Shown: one piece after another, positions 21,301 to 33,900 of the stretch
Position numbering within the stretch: position 1 is the stretch's first letter
Layout of the letters: the number at the start of each line of letters is the position of its first letter
Assembly (NCBI GenBank): GCA_947044365.1
Contig: OX345645.1
Span: 1,215,856 to 1,279,855 of the forward strand
From: Petrosia ficiformis
Taxonomy: Eukaryota; Porifera; Demospongiae; Haplosclerida; Petrosiidae
Direction of reading: 5' to 3'
Length of the DNA: 64,000 nucleotides
Program-made: the position numbers and the translations under genes
Notes under the pieces: generated by a model
The model's database searches: none
Told to the model about the DNA's origin: nothing
What the model saw: the letters and a program-made list of their open reading frames with translations, nothing else

Positions 21301-22641
21301 GAACGAGAGAAATCAAACTCCAAAATAACAAACTATCATCATTACAATACCTCTTTTATATGTGAAACTTTGTCTTTATTATGAAGACTGAGTGACTTCG
21401 CCAAAGTTCCAAGATTTATCTCCTAACAAAGAAATCAAATGTATCATGTTGATGATATATAATTAATTTATATATTGACTTGAATATCAAGTATTTGATA
21501 ATACAGTTAAGTGTGGATTGTTAGGAAAGAGAGAAATTAATGTACTACATCCGATCAGAACAAGCAGTCATTTTTAATCATGATGTTGACTTGAATATCA
21601 AGTATTTGATGAATGATGATACAGTTAAGTGTGAATTGTTAAGAAATAGAGAAATCAATGTGCTACATCCAATCAGAACGAGCAGTCATTTTTAATCATG
21701 ATGTTGACTTGAATACCAAGTATTTGTCGATGACAATAGGTACTATAGGTAATGCACTCTTGTATTACATCTGATCAGAACACGCACTCATTTTTAATCA
21801 TGAAGATTTCTAATCGTTATAAGTATGACATCACTAATTACTATAGGTTACATTTTTGGGTGCAAATGTTTACAGCCAGGGTATATAGTAACCTTTTTTT
21901 AATGATGATTTAATTTGTAAATAGTCTTGCATAGCTAGCCCCTCCCATTCTATGACAAAGGAGGGTGTGGTCAATAACAGGTATTGTTTGTCTCATTGTG
22001 AGAGCCACTGGAAGTATGGTAGAGTTCAAGTGGATGATTAAAATGGATAAACCATCAGATGCTCACCTTGCTGTCTTCCTACAACTAATGAAGAATAGTT
22101 TTTCATCTTTGGCTTTCTTAACAGCTCTTCTTTCCAGCATTGTAAGTTAGAATCCAGAGTCTTGTAAAATTCGAGTTATAGACCTGACGAATGTTTCTCC
22201 ACTTAGCGCAACTAAATAATTTGGCAGTTAACATCTACTTGAACATCACCATACTTCTGATGGCTCTCAGTACGAGATATACAATAGCTGTTGACCAGAC
22301 CCTCCTTTCTCATAGAGTGGGAGGGGCTGGCTTCACAAGTCTAGTTTGTCCATTCAAAAACAAACAAAATATTTATGTACGTACATACATACTTTAATCG
22401 CTTCCAACTCTTGTAATAAACGCTCACTTTTTCTTTTGTTTTTAACTAGCTGAGCTTCATTTCCCCTACAAGATGAAATACCATACTCTAACCAATCAGA
22501 TTGTATGAGTCACATGGTCAATTTACTCTACCTCTTCTCCTCAAGAAGTTTAACTTTCTTAATGATTTTTCGTACTTCAAATAACCTAGCTCTTTTTAAT
22601 TCTCTTTTCAGCAAAAACTCTTCCCTTGATCTGCCCTCCAT
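18360..22641 (-). CDS. SRFBP1: BUD22/SRFBP1 homologue, ribosome biogenesis factor
   Basis: Six exons on the minus strand: 22641-22532, 22465-22393, 21422-21351, 21223-20718, 18674-18616 and 18562-18360 (about 340 residues, all phases consistent). The N-terminus is a Lys/Arg-rich helix (LKRELKRARLFEVRKIIKK) followed by KNKRKSERLLQELEAIK, as in SRFBP1. The middle is acidic (an SEEEEEEVDTGSHDETDDE tract), typical of nucleolar proteins. The C-terminal BUD22 signature is intact: RMGQRARRRLWEQRYGDKAN, then ETLHPSWEASRKRKQQHSLK and a final short beta-like segment ending FNDSD. BUD22 in yeast is needed for 18S rRNA processing; SRFBP1 also interacts with SRF in mammals. Intron 5 (20717-18675) is filled by a 69-bp satellite. 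The gene shares a 48-bp divergent promoter region with aprataxin. Confidence 0.88.
18735..20475. repeat. 69-bp satellite array with higher-order long units
   Basis: About 24 near-identical units containing CACTAATGGGTTTGGTTTAG, AATGTCAATTGAGCCTACAA and GATCTGATAGCAATTCAGTT. Most units are 69 bp. Some are about 91 bp, because TGTCAATTGAGCCTACAAGA is doubled, and end TTACTCGC in place of TTCTCGC (near 18745, 19236, 19545, 19912). At least two units lack a GGTTT. It lies wholly inside intron 5 of the BUD22 gene. Confidence 0.95.
21475..21805. repeat. Three-copy 115-bp tandem repeat
   Basis: The unit GTTGACTTGAATATCAAGTA through AATCAGAACGAGCAGTCATT, then TTTAATCATGAT, occurs three times with increasing divergence. 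It lies in BUD22 intron 2. Confidence 0.75.
21917..22350. mobile_element. MITE with about 60-bp inverted termini
   Basis: Left end TCTTGCATAGCTAGCCCCTC then CCATTCTATGACAAAGGAGG. The right end carries the inverse (CCCTCCTTTCTCATAGAGTG then GGAGGGGCTGGC). The 430-bp element lies in BUD22 intron 2. The internal open frames are not recognisable proteins. Confidence 0.7.
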
Positions 22642-22689
22642 TTGACACTTGAGTTCAGTGACCACACCCAATAATTCTCAATTGGGGAA
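22642..22689. promoter_or_regulatory. 48-bp divergent promoter region BUD22/aprataxin
   Basis: Only 48 bp separate the start codons of the two oppositely oriented genes. No TATA box is apparent. Transcription of each gene probably starts within or beyond this spacer, so the 5' UTRs must be very short or overlap the neighbour's coding exon. Confidence 0.6.
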
Positions 22690-23301
22690 ATGGCAAAAAG
22701 AAGTGGAGGGGCAGAGGGTACTTTTGTGACCCCACCAACTAAAAAGAAGATCCCTTCTAGAGGAGGTCACTGGAGTCAGGGTTTACTGGCATCAATGGAA
22801 GATCCTGAATTACTAGTAAAGTCTGACGATATGTGTGTTGTTATAAAGGATGCGTATCCAAAATCTAAACACCATTATTTAATCCTTCCAAAAACCAGCA
22901 TAACAAATATTAGAGCTCTGAACTCATCACATGTTGATTTATTAAAACATATGCTCAAATGTGGACAGTCACTTGTAACTGAGCTTACCACTACAAATAA
23001 AGAGCTACGTTTTAGATTAGGTTACCATGCAGTACCAAGCATGTCTCGTATTCACATGCACGTGATTAGCCAAGACTTTGACTCTCCGTGTTTGAAAAAT
23101 AAAAAACACTGGAATTCTTTTACAACGGATTTCTTCATTGATGCTGAGGAGGTCATTGAGATGTTAGAGAAGAATAGTAAAGTAGTGCTTGATACTGCAA
23201 AGTACGAAGAACTATTAAAACAACCCCTTCAATGCCATGTGTGTCAGAGACATCTACACAATATGCCTCAACTGAAATCACATATTATTACACATAAATA
23301 A
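22690..23301 (+). CDS. APTX: Aprataxin-like DNA 5'-adenylate hydrolase (HIT + zinc finger, no FHA)
   Basis: Intronless 203-residue protein. After a short basic N-terminus (PPTKKKIPSRGGHWSQGL, NLS-like) comes a HIT domain with RLGYHAVPSMSRIHMHVIS, which holds the His-x-His-x-His catalytic triad (HMHVISQDFDSPCLKNKKHW). Substrate-binding residues of aprataxin surround it. The C-terminal C2H2 finger reads CHVCQRHLHNMPQLKSHIITH. Aprataxin removes AMP from DNA 5' ends left by abortive ligation, in nucleus and mitochondria. Vertebrate aprataxin has an N-terminal FHA domain that binds XRCC1/XRCC4; it is absent here, as in fungal Hnt3. No upstream exon that could supply it fits in the 48-bp gap before the BUD22 start codon. 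Confidence 0.93.
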   Translation: MAKRSGGAEGTFVTPPTKKKIPSRGGHWSQGLLASMEDPELLVKSDDMCVVIKDAYPKSKHHYLILPKTSITNIRALNSSHVDLLKHMLKCGQSLVTELTTTNKELRFRLGYHAVPSMSRIHMHVISQDFDSPCLKNKKHWNSFTTDFFIDAEEVIEMLEKNSKVVLDTAKYEELLKQPLQCHVCQRHLHNMPQLKSHIITHK

Positions 23302-23558
23302 ACGGAAACTTGCAATTTGAGTTTGATAATAATTGTAATTGTTATTTAACACTCTTGAGTTCATTCAACTTGTACTTGTTTATAATTTATGAGAAATTAT
23401 TGGGCAAAGCCAGATAGTTTACTCGTGCAATATAAAGTTGATGAAAAGCTTCTTTCAAAGATTGATTGTTATTTTTAATATCTATTCACAAAACAACTAC
23501 AATTACAAATGATCATTGAATTTAGTTCCATTAATAACAATCACTAGAGTGGTGATGG

Positions 23559-24609
23559 CTAGCTATTTAGTTTCATTTTTCTGTTATTAGTGTGAGCCTT
23601 AGTTTTGTTTTTGCTTCTCCAGTATTCTCTACTATCAGGCGAAAACTCAGACCAGTTTTTAGAATGATCTGTTAGACCCCACAACCAATCTGGATATCCA
23701 CCATCTTCCTATAAACACATAATTACACATTGGTAGATACAATCCATACATAATTATATATATATATATATATATAATATCACTGTAATACCCATAGAGA
23801 CATACACCTAGAGCAGAAGATACTTTGATAGAGTATATATAATTATATATATAGATATATATATATATATAACCACAGAACCAATTAGAGTAGAGGATGT
23901 TCAGGAGGTAAGCTCTATGATGTGGCAAACTCATAAGAAAATAAGAGAAGTCTAGCAGCTCATGCGTTTTTTTCAGTAACACCAAAGTTATTTTTTTCTG
24001 TATAATTCATTCGTTGTTGTTGCAATTCTTCTTTTGTCTCAAAATTTTTGTATAGTGTACAATAGAGAACAATAAATGTGTCTAGATCTTATATTGTAAT
24101 AATAGTTGTTTGTCTATACCATTGTTTCAAGGCTATAGTTAATTGTCTCTTACAATGCCATCTGGCTAGTATTTGTGTCTTCTCGTTGACTATATAAATG
24201 TTCTGTGATTTTATGTCAAGATTCGCTCACTCTCACTTAACAAATATAACAACCTTTATCCGAAATGAACTGCACGGACAACAAACCTTCAATGGTGGAT
24301 CATCACCATCTTTGAAAATATTTCCTCCTGTACAAACACTTTGATCTATTTTAGGTCCAGTAGCTTTGGTTGCAGTTTTTTCGACGGCAACCTTACTTTT
24401 GTTGACATCTTTCTTTCCTTTTGCTGTGGAAAAAAAATAGCTGTAATCAATTTAATTAATTATGATTAGTTTTGTTTTTATACCGACACTAGTATTAACA
24501 GTGATCACATACCCAACAACCATTGCCCATAACCAATATTTCTGACTATATTCAAACATACAGTAGTTTTCTGGACAGTTTTTAGATTTAAAAACAGTTC
24601 CTTAGCCAT
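23559..24609 (-). CDS. MRPL54: Mitochondrial large-subunit ribosomal protein mL54
   Basis: Three exons on the minus strand: 24609-24513, 24423-24287 and 23708-23559 (127 residues, phases 1 and 0). The first exon encodes a presequence-like segment rich in Lys, Thr and hydrophobic residues (MAKELFLNLKTVQKTTVCLN), suited to mitochondrial import. Exon 2 has a Lys-rich linker and CTGGNIFKDGDDPPLK. Exon 3 has GYPDWLWGL then FSPDSREYWRSKNK, matching the conserved core of mL54 (PEWL, then LDPESREYWR). The length is close to the human protein. The protein is a structural part of the mitoribosome. Confidence 0.85.
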
Positions 24610-24846
24610 CAATATCACCACGTGATTGAAGTATACGGACACAGTCGGACATGCACAAATACGTAGGTGTGTAGTTGGGCGTGGTTTTAGGCGTGGTTTT
24701 AAACTTTTGCTGGAATATAGTTACAAAGGTGAGTTAGAATTATGTAATATGTATACATAATATAATTTGTATGTAATTGAGATGTATATTTACATAATTG
24801 CAAAACAAATTATTTTGTAATATAACATTATAAGCCTATAAAAATA

Positions 24847-24884
<38 letters not shown>

Positions 24885-25789
24885 ATACTATAAATGGCAA
24901 CCCTCAAATTATGAAGTGACTTGAAAATGCTTCTGCCAGTTCTAAGCATCAAAAAAGTGTTTTTTTTATTCTGGATTCCCAAGTATTTTCTTTATGAGTG
25001 ACAATTGTACAACCTCCACTGATTATTCAGCCACACCTACACACACTACAATGTGTATAGTAATGGAACGTCTGCAACGATAAGTGATTTTACATTAGGT
25101 TTCATATTCCAATAATTAATTTAGATATGTACCAATAACTGATAACAATCCAATTCTTCCGATTTCTGATTCAAAAATGAGCATTCTTCATAAAGTCACA
25201 AGAAATTGTACTATTAGCACACTTATTACAATATTGGTTACACCTTTCAGTATTAACTGATACCGATACTAGAAATAATAACCAATAATGACTGATACCA
25301 ATCACCAATCTGATTACCATTGCATCACTAGCTTTCTATACGAACTAATCATACTCATTTTACTAACTCAAAAATGTCTTATCGTAATGTTGGATAACAC
25401 TCTCTTCTGTTAAGTGTGTCTGTATCCCTCCATATTGTTTATGTACATTTTGTGCAGTCCCTATTTGAGAATAGAAGCTTGTTTCTTGTAGTCATAAAGT
25501 CATTTGTATGATAATGACAATCATTTCAAAAGCATTAAGATCTATAGTTACTCGTGATAAATTATGAAGCGTTGTTGGCAGTTGGCCTTGTATATAATCA
25601 TTTGTAGTTAAGCTTCCTCTCTAATGCAATCTACACCAAGAAGACCACAAGCTTTAGCTAAATTTTTCACTTTAAATATTTTTATACTCTGCAACTCTGC
25701 AGTTACGTTGTCATATTTATATGCAATCATATCACCACCACCTTCACTTCACATTAATTATACAAAACTTTTTGCCATTTTAATTAGTG

Positions 25790-26010
25790 TTTATTTAGTT
25801 AACTATAACTGTCCCCCTTTTAGTAAGGCATTATGACTTGTAGTTAACTAAACTATAACTAAATTACACGTCTATTGCAATATCTAAAATGAAAATTAGC
25901 CAGTTAACTGAAACTAAAAATATTTTTAGTAAGCCTAATTTTGTGAATTCTATAATATAACTAAAATTGTGAGAAACTAGTCATACTATAACTAAAACTA
26001 AAAACACTAA
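25790..26010. mobile_element. MITE family 3 copy
   Basis: TAGTTAACTATAACTG, TTAGTAAGGCATTATGACTT and TAGTCATACTATAACTAAAA blocks identify it. Confidence 0.55.
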
Positions 26011-27299
26011 TTTTAATGCGACATATACATGTACATGGACCAAAACACTTCTGGTGTTATTTCTCCTCTAACAGTCAACCATATGTATGAAAGCTAAATT
26101 TTGTTTTTACTACCTCACATTAAAGATGCATTTAGATACATCAATAAACATTATAATCACCAAAGCTGTCCGAGTAATAATCTATCACCCAGTTGATAGC
26201 TTTATTCGTTTCGTTTTTCCTGAAGTTATTTATCTTTGAACAAGTTATGAGCCTGTCAACTGCCTTTACCTTGATTAACCAGCTGAACATTACTACCTAG
26301 AATTATAAGTTGGAGTATTTTTGAGTAATAGATTAATATACCAATATTCATATTGCCACTAAAAAAACAAATTTTTCCAACTGCATGCTATCAGGTAGAT
26401 TCTAATGATAACCATGTGTGTAGTAGAGTAGAGGGTGATATCTTTGTCCACTAACAGTATATATAACACACTGTGCTGAGTTAGTGCCATTGATAAAATG
26501 CCTAAGGTTTGAAGGGAATGCAGGTGCTTCTGTTGGGATAGAGAAGCCTTGTGTCAACTTGTGTGTAGGGGTGGCAAGTATGACCTGCCTTCTATATTAT
26601 ATCTGGCACCTGATGTTGTGACAAGAAGTTCTTATTGCCAAACCAATATCCATCTTGTGGCCTCTGTTGGGTTGACCTTTTTCACATTCAAGGGTTCCTT
26701 TGACAAAGACTAATTTTCAACCAACAGGTTTCAAAATCCTTTTACACCTTCAAAATACTACAATACTGCAGCTGTGTCTTCTGTGTATTAAACAGACTAT
26801 ACAGGTCATTCCAGCTTCCTTTCAGTTACTTGTTATGGATACACTCGAATCTGTTATATCAAATAAATGAAGTATACAAACCTACACAAACCAAACATAA
26901 TTTGAGCCACAAAGTAATACAATGACTTGGCTATTCACTGCTAACAAGCATGGTACATGTTCTCCTCTTCTTTTAATGTTGACTGTTTCTTAGTAATGAA
27001 GAAACAGACCATTATATGTATGTTTGCTGAAATGTTCTAAATCTACATATGATTTGCGATCCGTGGGCATGCAAAGCAAAGGACATTGATTCTAAATTTA
27101 GTTCATGGCTGAGCTTGCTTGTTGCACAAGATCATTCCTCCTACAATTGACATAATTATGTTGTACAGGTATGATCAGATATCACATTAGAATTAACTCA
27201 CTTTACTGAAATGTCATAGTACACTCCCACACCTGTTGCTATCCATCTAGATATGTTGTACAGGTAATAATATAAAACAACATTAAATAACATACTCGG

Positions 27300-27545
27300 T
27301 ATTCACTCGTTGCTGGATTTTTTCTTCATCTTGGCAGTAGTCCTATCTCTCCAGATACACCGACCGTTTCTAAGTGAACAAGCTACCGTGTGAGCGGGCC
27401 TTCTGAGTTACTCTTGGCCTTTAGTAGCTCAGACGGCAACCCGATCACTTTGAATCGGTAGCGATGCTTTCGAGCTACTTCTTCCTTCGTCACGGTCAAT
27501 TAAACAACGAATAATCAACTCCATCTTTTGGGAATGTTGAGCTGG
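27300..27545. promoter_or_regulatory. GC-richer block upstream of SMG5
   Basis: A 240-bp stretch with clearly higher G+C and many CpGs (for example CCTTCGTCACGG, GTAGCGATGCTTTCGAGC) in otherwise AT-rich DNA, ending about 390 bp before the SMG5 start codon. It may be a promoter or first non-coding exon of SMG5. A 36-codon minus-strand open stretch inside it is followed by a donor-like GTAGCT, but I recognise no protein. Confidence 0.35.
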
Positions 27546-27935
27546 GAGAATACAGAATATACATAATTTAAAAAGCTGTATTGCTTCCGAAATGTTCCAA
27601 GCAATTCTCTAGACTCTTATAAACGGAGAGCTTCCGTCAATTCCTCATATTTATGCAACAGCTATATGAAATGAATTACTATATATAAGCTTACCTCTAG
27701 GATGAGATGCAGATTCTTTAGTATCAACAGTTCATCAACGCACTTGTGCCACTGCCAAGAGCTATGCAAGGCATTTTATAACTACTCATAATCTTATCAG
27801 ACACTTACTAAATAAATACCCATAAGGAACTAGTATGTATAGCACATTTATCACCCACAAATTCTTTTGAAGGAAGCCATCAAAAGACAACCTATACCTC
27901 TTCCTCCTACACACCTATTTTCCCTGTAGGAATTC

Positions 27936-30900
27936 ATGAGTGGATCCAGACAAGGAAATAGTTTCAGAAATGAACCTGAGGGTAAAGAGTTATTTAGGTA
28001 GGCAAGTATCAGAATCTATTACACTATAATTATTTATATTGTGAGCACTGTTGAATAATTATACCAGTCAACTGCTTTCAATAATTATAATAATACACGT
28101 TTCACTTTTTGGTTTGATATCTAATCGTATCATCCCTTTAAGCATAACAGAAATTGTAATGTATGACAAATATGGACAATGTGTGTTTATACTATCCAAT
28201 CTTGTTGAGTTTTCACTTTGAAATATACAACAAACTAAACATATCCACCTACATTAATTTTCACTTGCAAATAAAAACATACACACACACACACACACAT
28301 GCATGCACGCATATTCTTCTATGCATTGTTGCAGACAAGCATTTGCATATGCAGAGAAACTACAGCAACAGACAAGGATGCTATCCAACTATCAAGATGT
28401 TTTCAAACCGGACTTAGTTGCATTGAGAAACAAGTAAATTAGAAAATATTAAGTTTTGTTCATTTGAGAAGGAAGAGATTTTATAGAAACCTGTTTTGTT
28501 TCAATAGAATGTGGTCTATATTGTTTTGATTTCTTGTGTGTCTGTCTCTTTGTGTCTATCTTGTATGTTTGCAATCTGTAATGAAATACCAGAACTTAAT
28601 TTACAATGGATCAACAGTGTGTTATAACTTCCTTCAAAACTCCATATATGTATAATTAAATTTTAAGGTAGTCTTTCTATTTATCTAGATTACAGGACAA
28701 GTGCGAACGTATATTGTTTTTATCATGTTCCAAACGCAGAAAAGCAGAGGAACTTCTTTGGAGAAATGTTTTTTATTCAGTTATTACTCAATGCAAGCAA
28801 CATAGAGAGGTGTGTATGAATATGTCTGTCCATGTGTCTCTGTGTGGAATTTAAACAGAGACATCCAAAGCACAATCCATTGTAACACAACTAAAAATAT
28901 TTGGTTAAATAAAATAATTCTGGATAACTGCCTCCACTTTTTGATTACCTAACTTACATTAAGATCTTTTGGTATATACAATATCTACCTTCCCTAGTGA
29001 TTGTATATACAGTAGTCATGTTTCTAACAAATTCCTATGACTTTGTGTAGTATTGTTAATTGCTGTATATATTGTTTGTTAGTTGTTGTTGTCACAGTGT
29101 GTTTACAAAGTGACTTGTAAGGTGGTACAACCATCCAAAGTATTTTAATCTTAGTCATTAGTCTTCCCAGGTAATTAATGGGAAAGGAGGGATCTGTTAA
29201 ACAAGTAATTATGGACTGCACCATAATTATGTAGGGAAAACCAGGCTTATCAAATGTTTAGATTTAAATGCTCTCCTATGTAATAATTTTGTACAACTAA
29301 ATTTGACATCCAGCAACTATTGTTTCTCTTTAATGCCCTAAATGACAAGGGCAGATATAGTTGTACTTATTTGGGCCAGACGTGAGCCTTCCTGTAGCTA
29401 AGGATGAGTCTGAGCCCCTACCTCTGCTTGGAGGGAAGTGTGGAGGTCAGTGTTTAGGGTGACCTCCACAAAGGCCCGCGAATATCACACTGAGGTAGTG
29501 GTCCAGTGGACATAAGAGAGAGTGGAAGTGGGAAATTTAGTGTATTTAATACATTTGTGTAATTTCTATCTTAGTAGCATTGAGTGTTGTTTAATTACTC
29601 ATTGTAAAGCTACTGAAGGTAATTCGTGTTCACCATGACATAATTTTAGTTTGGAATGACCAACAATCTTTTTGCCTACATATAATTATCCTTTCTGTTC
29701 TTTTTTTGTATGTTAAATTCTAATCTATTACTGAATTACAGTTAATCAAGTATTAACATTATAACATTAAACTATACACTATATTACATATAAAGTCATC
29801 ACATCCTAATTTTGAGGTCACCATTAATGTGAACAGACTTTAGCGGATGTTATAACTACATAATGAAGAACTACCACCACTTCAAAATACTAATTACAAA
29901 ACAATGTTTTCTTTTTCTCTTAACTATTAGATACTGGATTCCTCAAACCCTGGCCACATTTATTTTACTAGGCATTTGATGTCCAGCTCTGTCTACTATC
30001 AGCAACTGCTCCAATCTCTTCAAGATCACTATAACATACCAGTAACTAAAATGGACTCTCAGCAGTTGGAAGGTAAGTTTTTTACCATCTCATAAACGTT
30101 TCGTTAATGATAACTCACCTATAATAAGGCATTGTAACTTTTAAGTAACTAAACTATAACTAAAACGCAGATGTACTGCAATATCTCATAGTATGAAAAC
30201 CCTTTTTTCGTAGTTAATTCAATTATAACTAAGCTCAAAGTTTAACATACTATATAATTATAACTATAACTAAAATATGTAACTGGTATGAGGTAGCAGA
30301 ATTTGTGCTGAATAATGAACAGCAACGCAAATAATTTTTGTTGATCCTTCTCCTTGTTTGGTGACCCCATTCTATTAGTGTGTGTGGATTTGCCATATAG
30401 ACAGCTTAATTACCATATTTTGTCTGATTAGTTACAATCTTTGGTCTTATACCACCAAATTGGGATCAATTACTAATGTTGGGCATACTAAATCCACAGA
30501 ATTGGAAACCACAAATCAAGATTATGATAGCATGTGGCTTAGGGAGGCCTGTCAAAGGTGCTTCATTTCATTGGGTGACATTGGTAAGTCTTCTTCAGTA
30601 GATGCATAAGTACTAATTGCCAATCGTATATACATGTATTATATTGTATTATAATTATATATAATAATATGATTATTAAGCCTTTGTAGAAACTTCTCTA
30701 GTGTTCCTGAGACATATAGTAATCTAATAGTCCTTTATTGGTAACAATGATATTGCTGTTTATATGGAATGTTGTTTGTGGCTTGCATGTAACAGGTTTC
30801 ACTGGTTAAGTGATACCAATAGGGTAACACTACTAAGATTCCTTTTATGTCTACCTCACTGGTCATGATTTCCATTTACATTATATGTTCCTTGGCAAAA

Positions 30901-33900
30901 TTCCCTAACACATCATACATCTTCTATACTTCAGAAATACTATTAATGACTTTCTCACATCCTGCTTACATCATGTTTGTCTCATCTTTCCTTCCTCCTT
31001 CAATCTTTCCTTCCTTTTATGGAAATAAAACTTGCTTAAGCTGAGACATACACACCATAATAGTATATGCTTTGCAGTAAACCTAATATAATGTATGATT
31101 ATAGTGAATGATTAATATTCATGGTAGTTTGTGCTTGCCTGTGCTTGCCTGAACAGTCTTCTTTGAGGCATTAACTAACCTCTCTAGCCATTATTTGGCT
31201 TCATTTACTCAGCTGGGTTTTATCCTTGTATGCACCTCCTACTCTCAACCTAAGAGTCTTAACTGTTACTAGTTTATTGACAGGAAGGGTTGGGATTTTT
31301 GCTGATCTGTCCAAGATAAATGAATGTTGTCCATTTCTTTAATGGAGAGGGACTGGCAGTCTGTTGTATATATATAGAGAGGAGGGATTTTATTACTTAA
31401 GTCAATTAACTAAATACTGTTGTCAGTTGTTATTCTATTCTTTAAATAATGTATTTGTACTTTTACAAGAATGGTTGCTAATCTAGTTGGTTAACTATAA
31501 CTATAACTATAACTATAACCCCTTTTAGTAAGGCATTGTGACTTTTAGTTACCTAAATTACAGGTCTGCAGTAGTAACTATAACTAACTAAATGTATTAG
31601 TGTTGTTTTTGTTAACTATAACTATAACTAAAACCTCATTTAGTAAGGCATTAGTTAACAGTACTAAACTATAGGTAAATTACATGTCTGCAATAGTAAC
31701 TATAACCAACTAAAATGAAAATGGCCAGTAATGGACACTTTTATTTAGTTAACTAAAACTAAAACCCTTTTAGAAAGCTTTTAGTTAATTAACTAAAAGG
31801 TCATACTAAAACAGCACTAGTTGGTGCTTAGATTACTAGTTGGTGCTTAGATTACTAGTTGGTGCTTAGATTTAAACTGCTACAGGAATAGTTTGTAAGT
31901 CTCAAGACTGTTAATAATCTTATAAATAATAATGTGGCTTTGCAACAGCTGTAAGTGATGTTTACCTAACAACTATGGTTGAGTGCTCTTAGAAACCTTT
32001 ACAACCTAACAGCTGGAATGTCTTAATCCATGTAGGTTAATCATTAACATATTGTGGTTGATGACATGACCATGTATTCATTTCCCTCCGATAATGGCTA
32101 GTGTAACTGCTAAAACGTATAATTAGTCATATACTGGAAGTCAATGACAGTGATAACATCGACTACCTCTTTAAATATACACATCCACGACATTTATGGT
32201 CATTTCTTATATGTTTGATCTCTTGATCTTTATTCAGCTGCAATATAAAACAACAAATAATTGTTATTTTACGCCTAATTTACAAGTAATATCTGTTGTT
32301 ATCTGTTGACAAATAGTTTGTGAAGTTTGGTAGCAATCCATTTAGCTCTTTAACATGTTAAATCCTGTTCTATATCATGTTACAAACCTACCTAGCCATG
32401 TTCATGGAGACTATTTAACACACATCATGCTTGCCATTTTTTAAAATTTACATAGTCACCTTCATGATGTTTACCCCTTTTGGTATGTAAAGAATGTTCA
32501 CACAGAAACTTGACAATGTTTTATGGTAGCCATATTTACAAACACGTCCTTGTGCTAGCATGTATAAATGTATAATAATTATGTATATATATGTATGATA
32601 CATGTATGCATATATGTACATTTATGTAAGTATATGTATCATTGTATGTATGTATGTATGTCAAGAACTATCTATTAAATGTAATGATATGTTTTGCTAT
32701 TTGTCACAAGAAGAAGGCTTCTGATTATACACACCATGGGAGCTTCTGTTATTCTCAACACCTTACAATGCTGACAGTGAGATGGCTCAATAAGTTGACC
32801 ACATCCTTACAACTTTACTATTATTCACCACAGCCTTACTGCAAGACTAAAATAATAATAATAGTTGTTGCCCACACCATTATTATCAAGCAAGGTCATT
32901 CTGGATTGTTCAATGATATGACAACAGCCTTACTATATGATAAGTGAATATAATTATAACCACACCCTTAAAGGAAGGTCATTCTTCAATGAGGTGACCC
33001 CACAGCCTCACGCATGACTGTGACTAATATGGTTGTTGCATGAAGTTACCACAACCTTACTGGTCATGTTTTACTATCATGATTGTTCAACAAGGTGACC
33101 ACAGCATGATAAGTGAATAAGAATGGTGTTGAATGAAGTAACCACACCCTTATTATCAAGCTATTATGGATTATTGATTGTTCAACAAGGTGACCACAGC
33201 CTTATTATTGGTGGATTATTGATTATTCGATGAGGTGGCCACAGCCTTGCTTATAGGTCATTATTAATAGTGATTGTACAACGAGGTGTCCACAGTGTTA
33301 TGGTTGTTGCACAAAGTAACAACAACCTTACAGGTAATCTGATTGTTCAATGAGCAGCCTTACTGCATGACTGTGAATGCGTTGTTGAATGAAGTAACAC
33401 AACCTTACTGGTCACTGGGGCTATATAAGCAAGGTCACTATTAATGAAGTACAGTATATTTAATGGATTGCTCAATGAGGTGACCACAGCCTTAATCTGT
33501 GACTAGTAATAATGGAGTTAACAACAACCTTACTATCAAGCAAGGTCACTATTAATAGGATGTTAGGTGATTGAGTAGATCCTAACAAACGTTTTGAAGT
33601 TAACACCACAACTGCTGTGTTTGTGTTTAGATATACTAACACACTGTTAAATAGCTACCAAAATTATGTTTCATTTGTAGCAATTCACGAGCAACGAATT
33701 TGGGAACACTTTTTTTTGTATGATAATTTTGAACAAACACTTACCTTCCAACACTAGCTATTCAGCCATTTTATACAGGAATCTAACTAAATTTGATATC
33801 TAGAAGGAGCATTAACTGGATACCAAATTTAATTGGTTTTCTGTGCAAAATGGCCAAATAGTGAGAGTATGAAGATAAGCATTTGTTCAAAATTATTATG

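Larger units (their letters stand above)
24610..27935. other. Intergenic region between mL54 and SMG5
   Basis: Divergent intergenic region of 3.3 kb. It contains the mL54 promoter (with GGCGTGGTTTTA repeated at 24680-24705), a (TA)n run at 24848-24880, a family-3 MITE (25790-26010), an unexplained 200-bp open stretch near 26515-26720 and a GC-richer block at 27300-27545. No gene was recognised. Confidence 0.4.

Noticed and set aside
25624..25836. 70-codon plus-strand frame
   Set aside because: It runs into a family-3 MITE and has no recognisable domain or splice context.
30402..30499. Longer SMG5 exon 5 starting near 30402
   Set aside because: It is in frame, but the extra peptide ([14 protein letters not shown]) has no counterpart in SMG5. 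The acceptor at 30499 gives a better fit. RNA data could reverse this.
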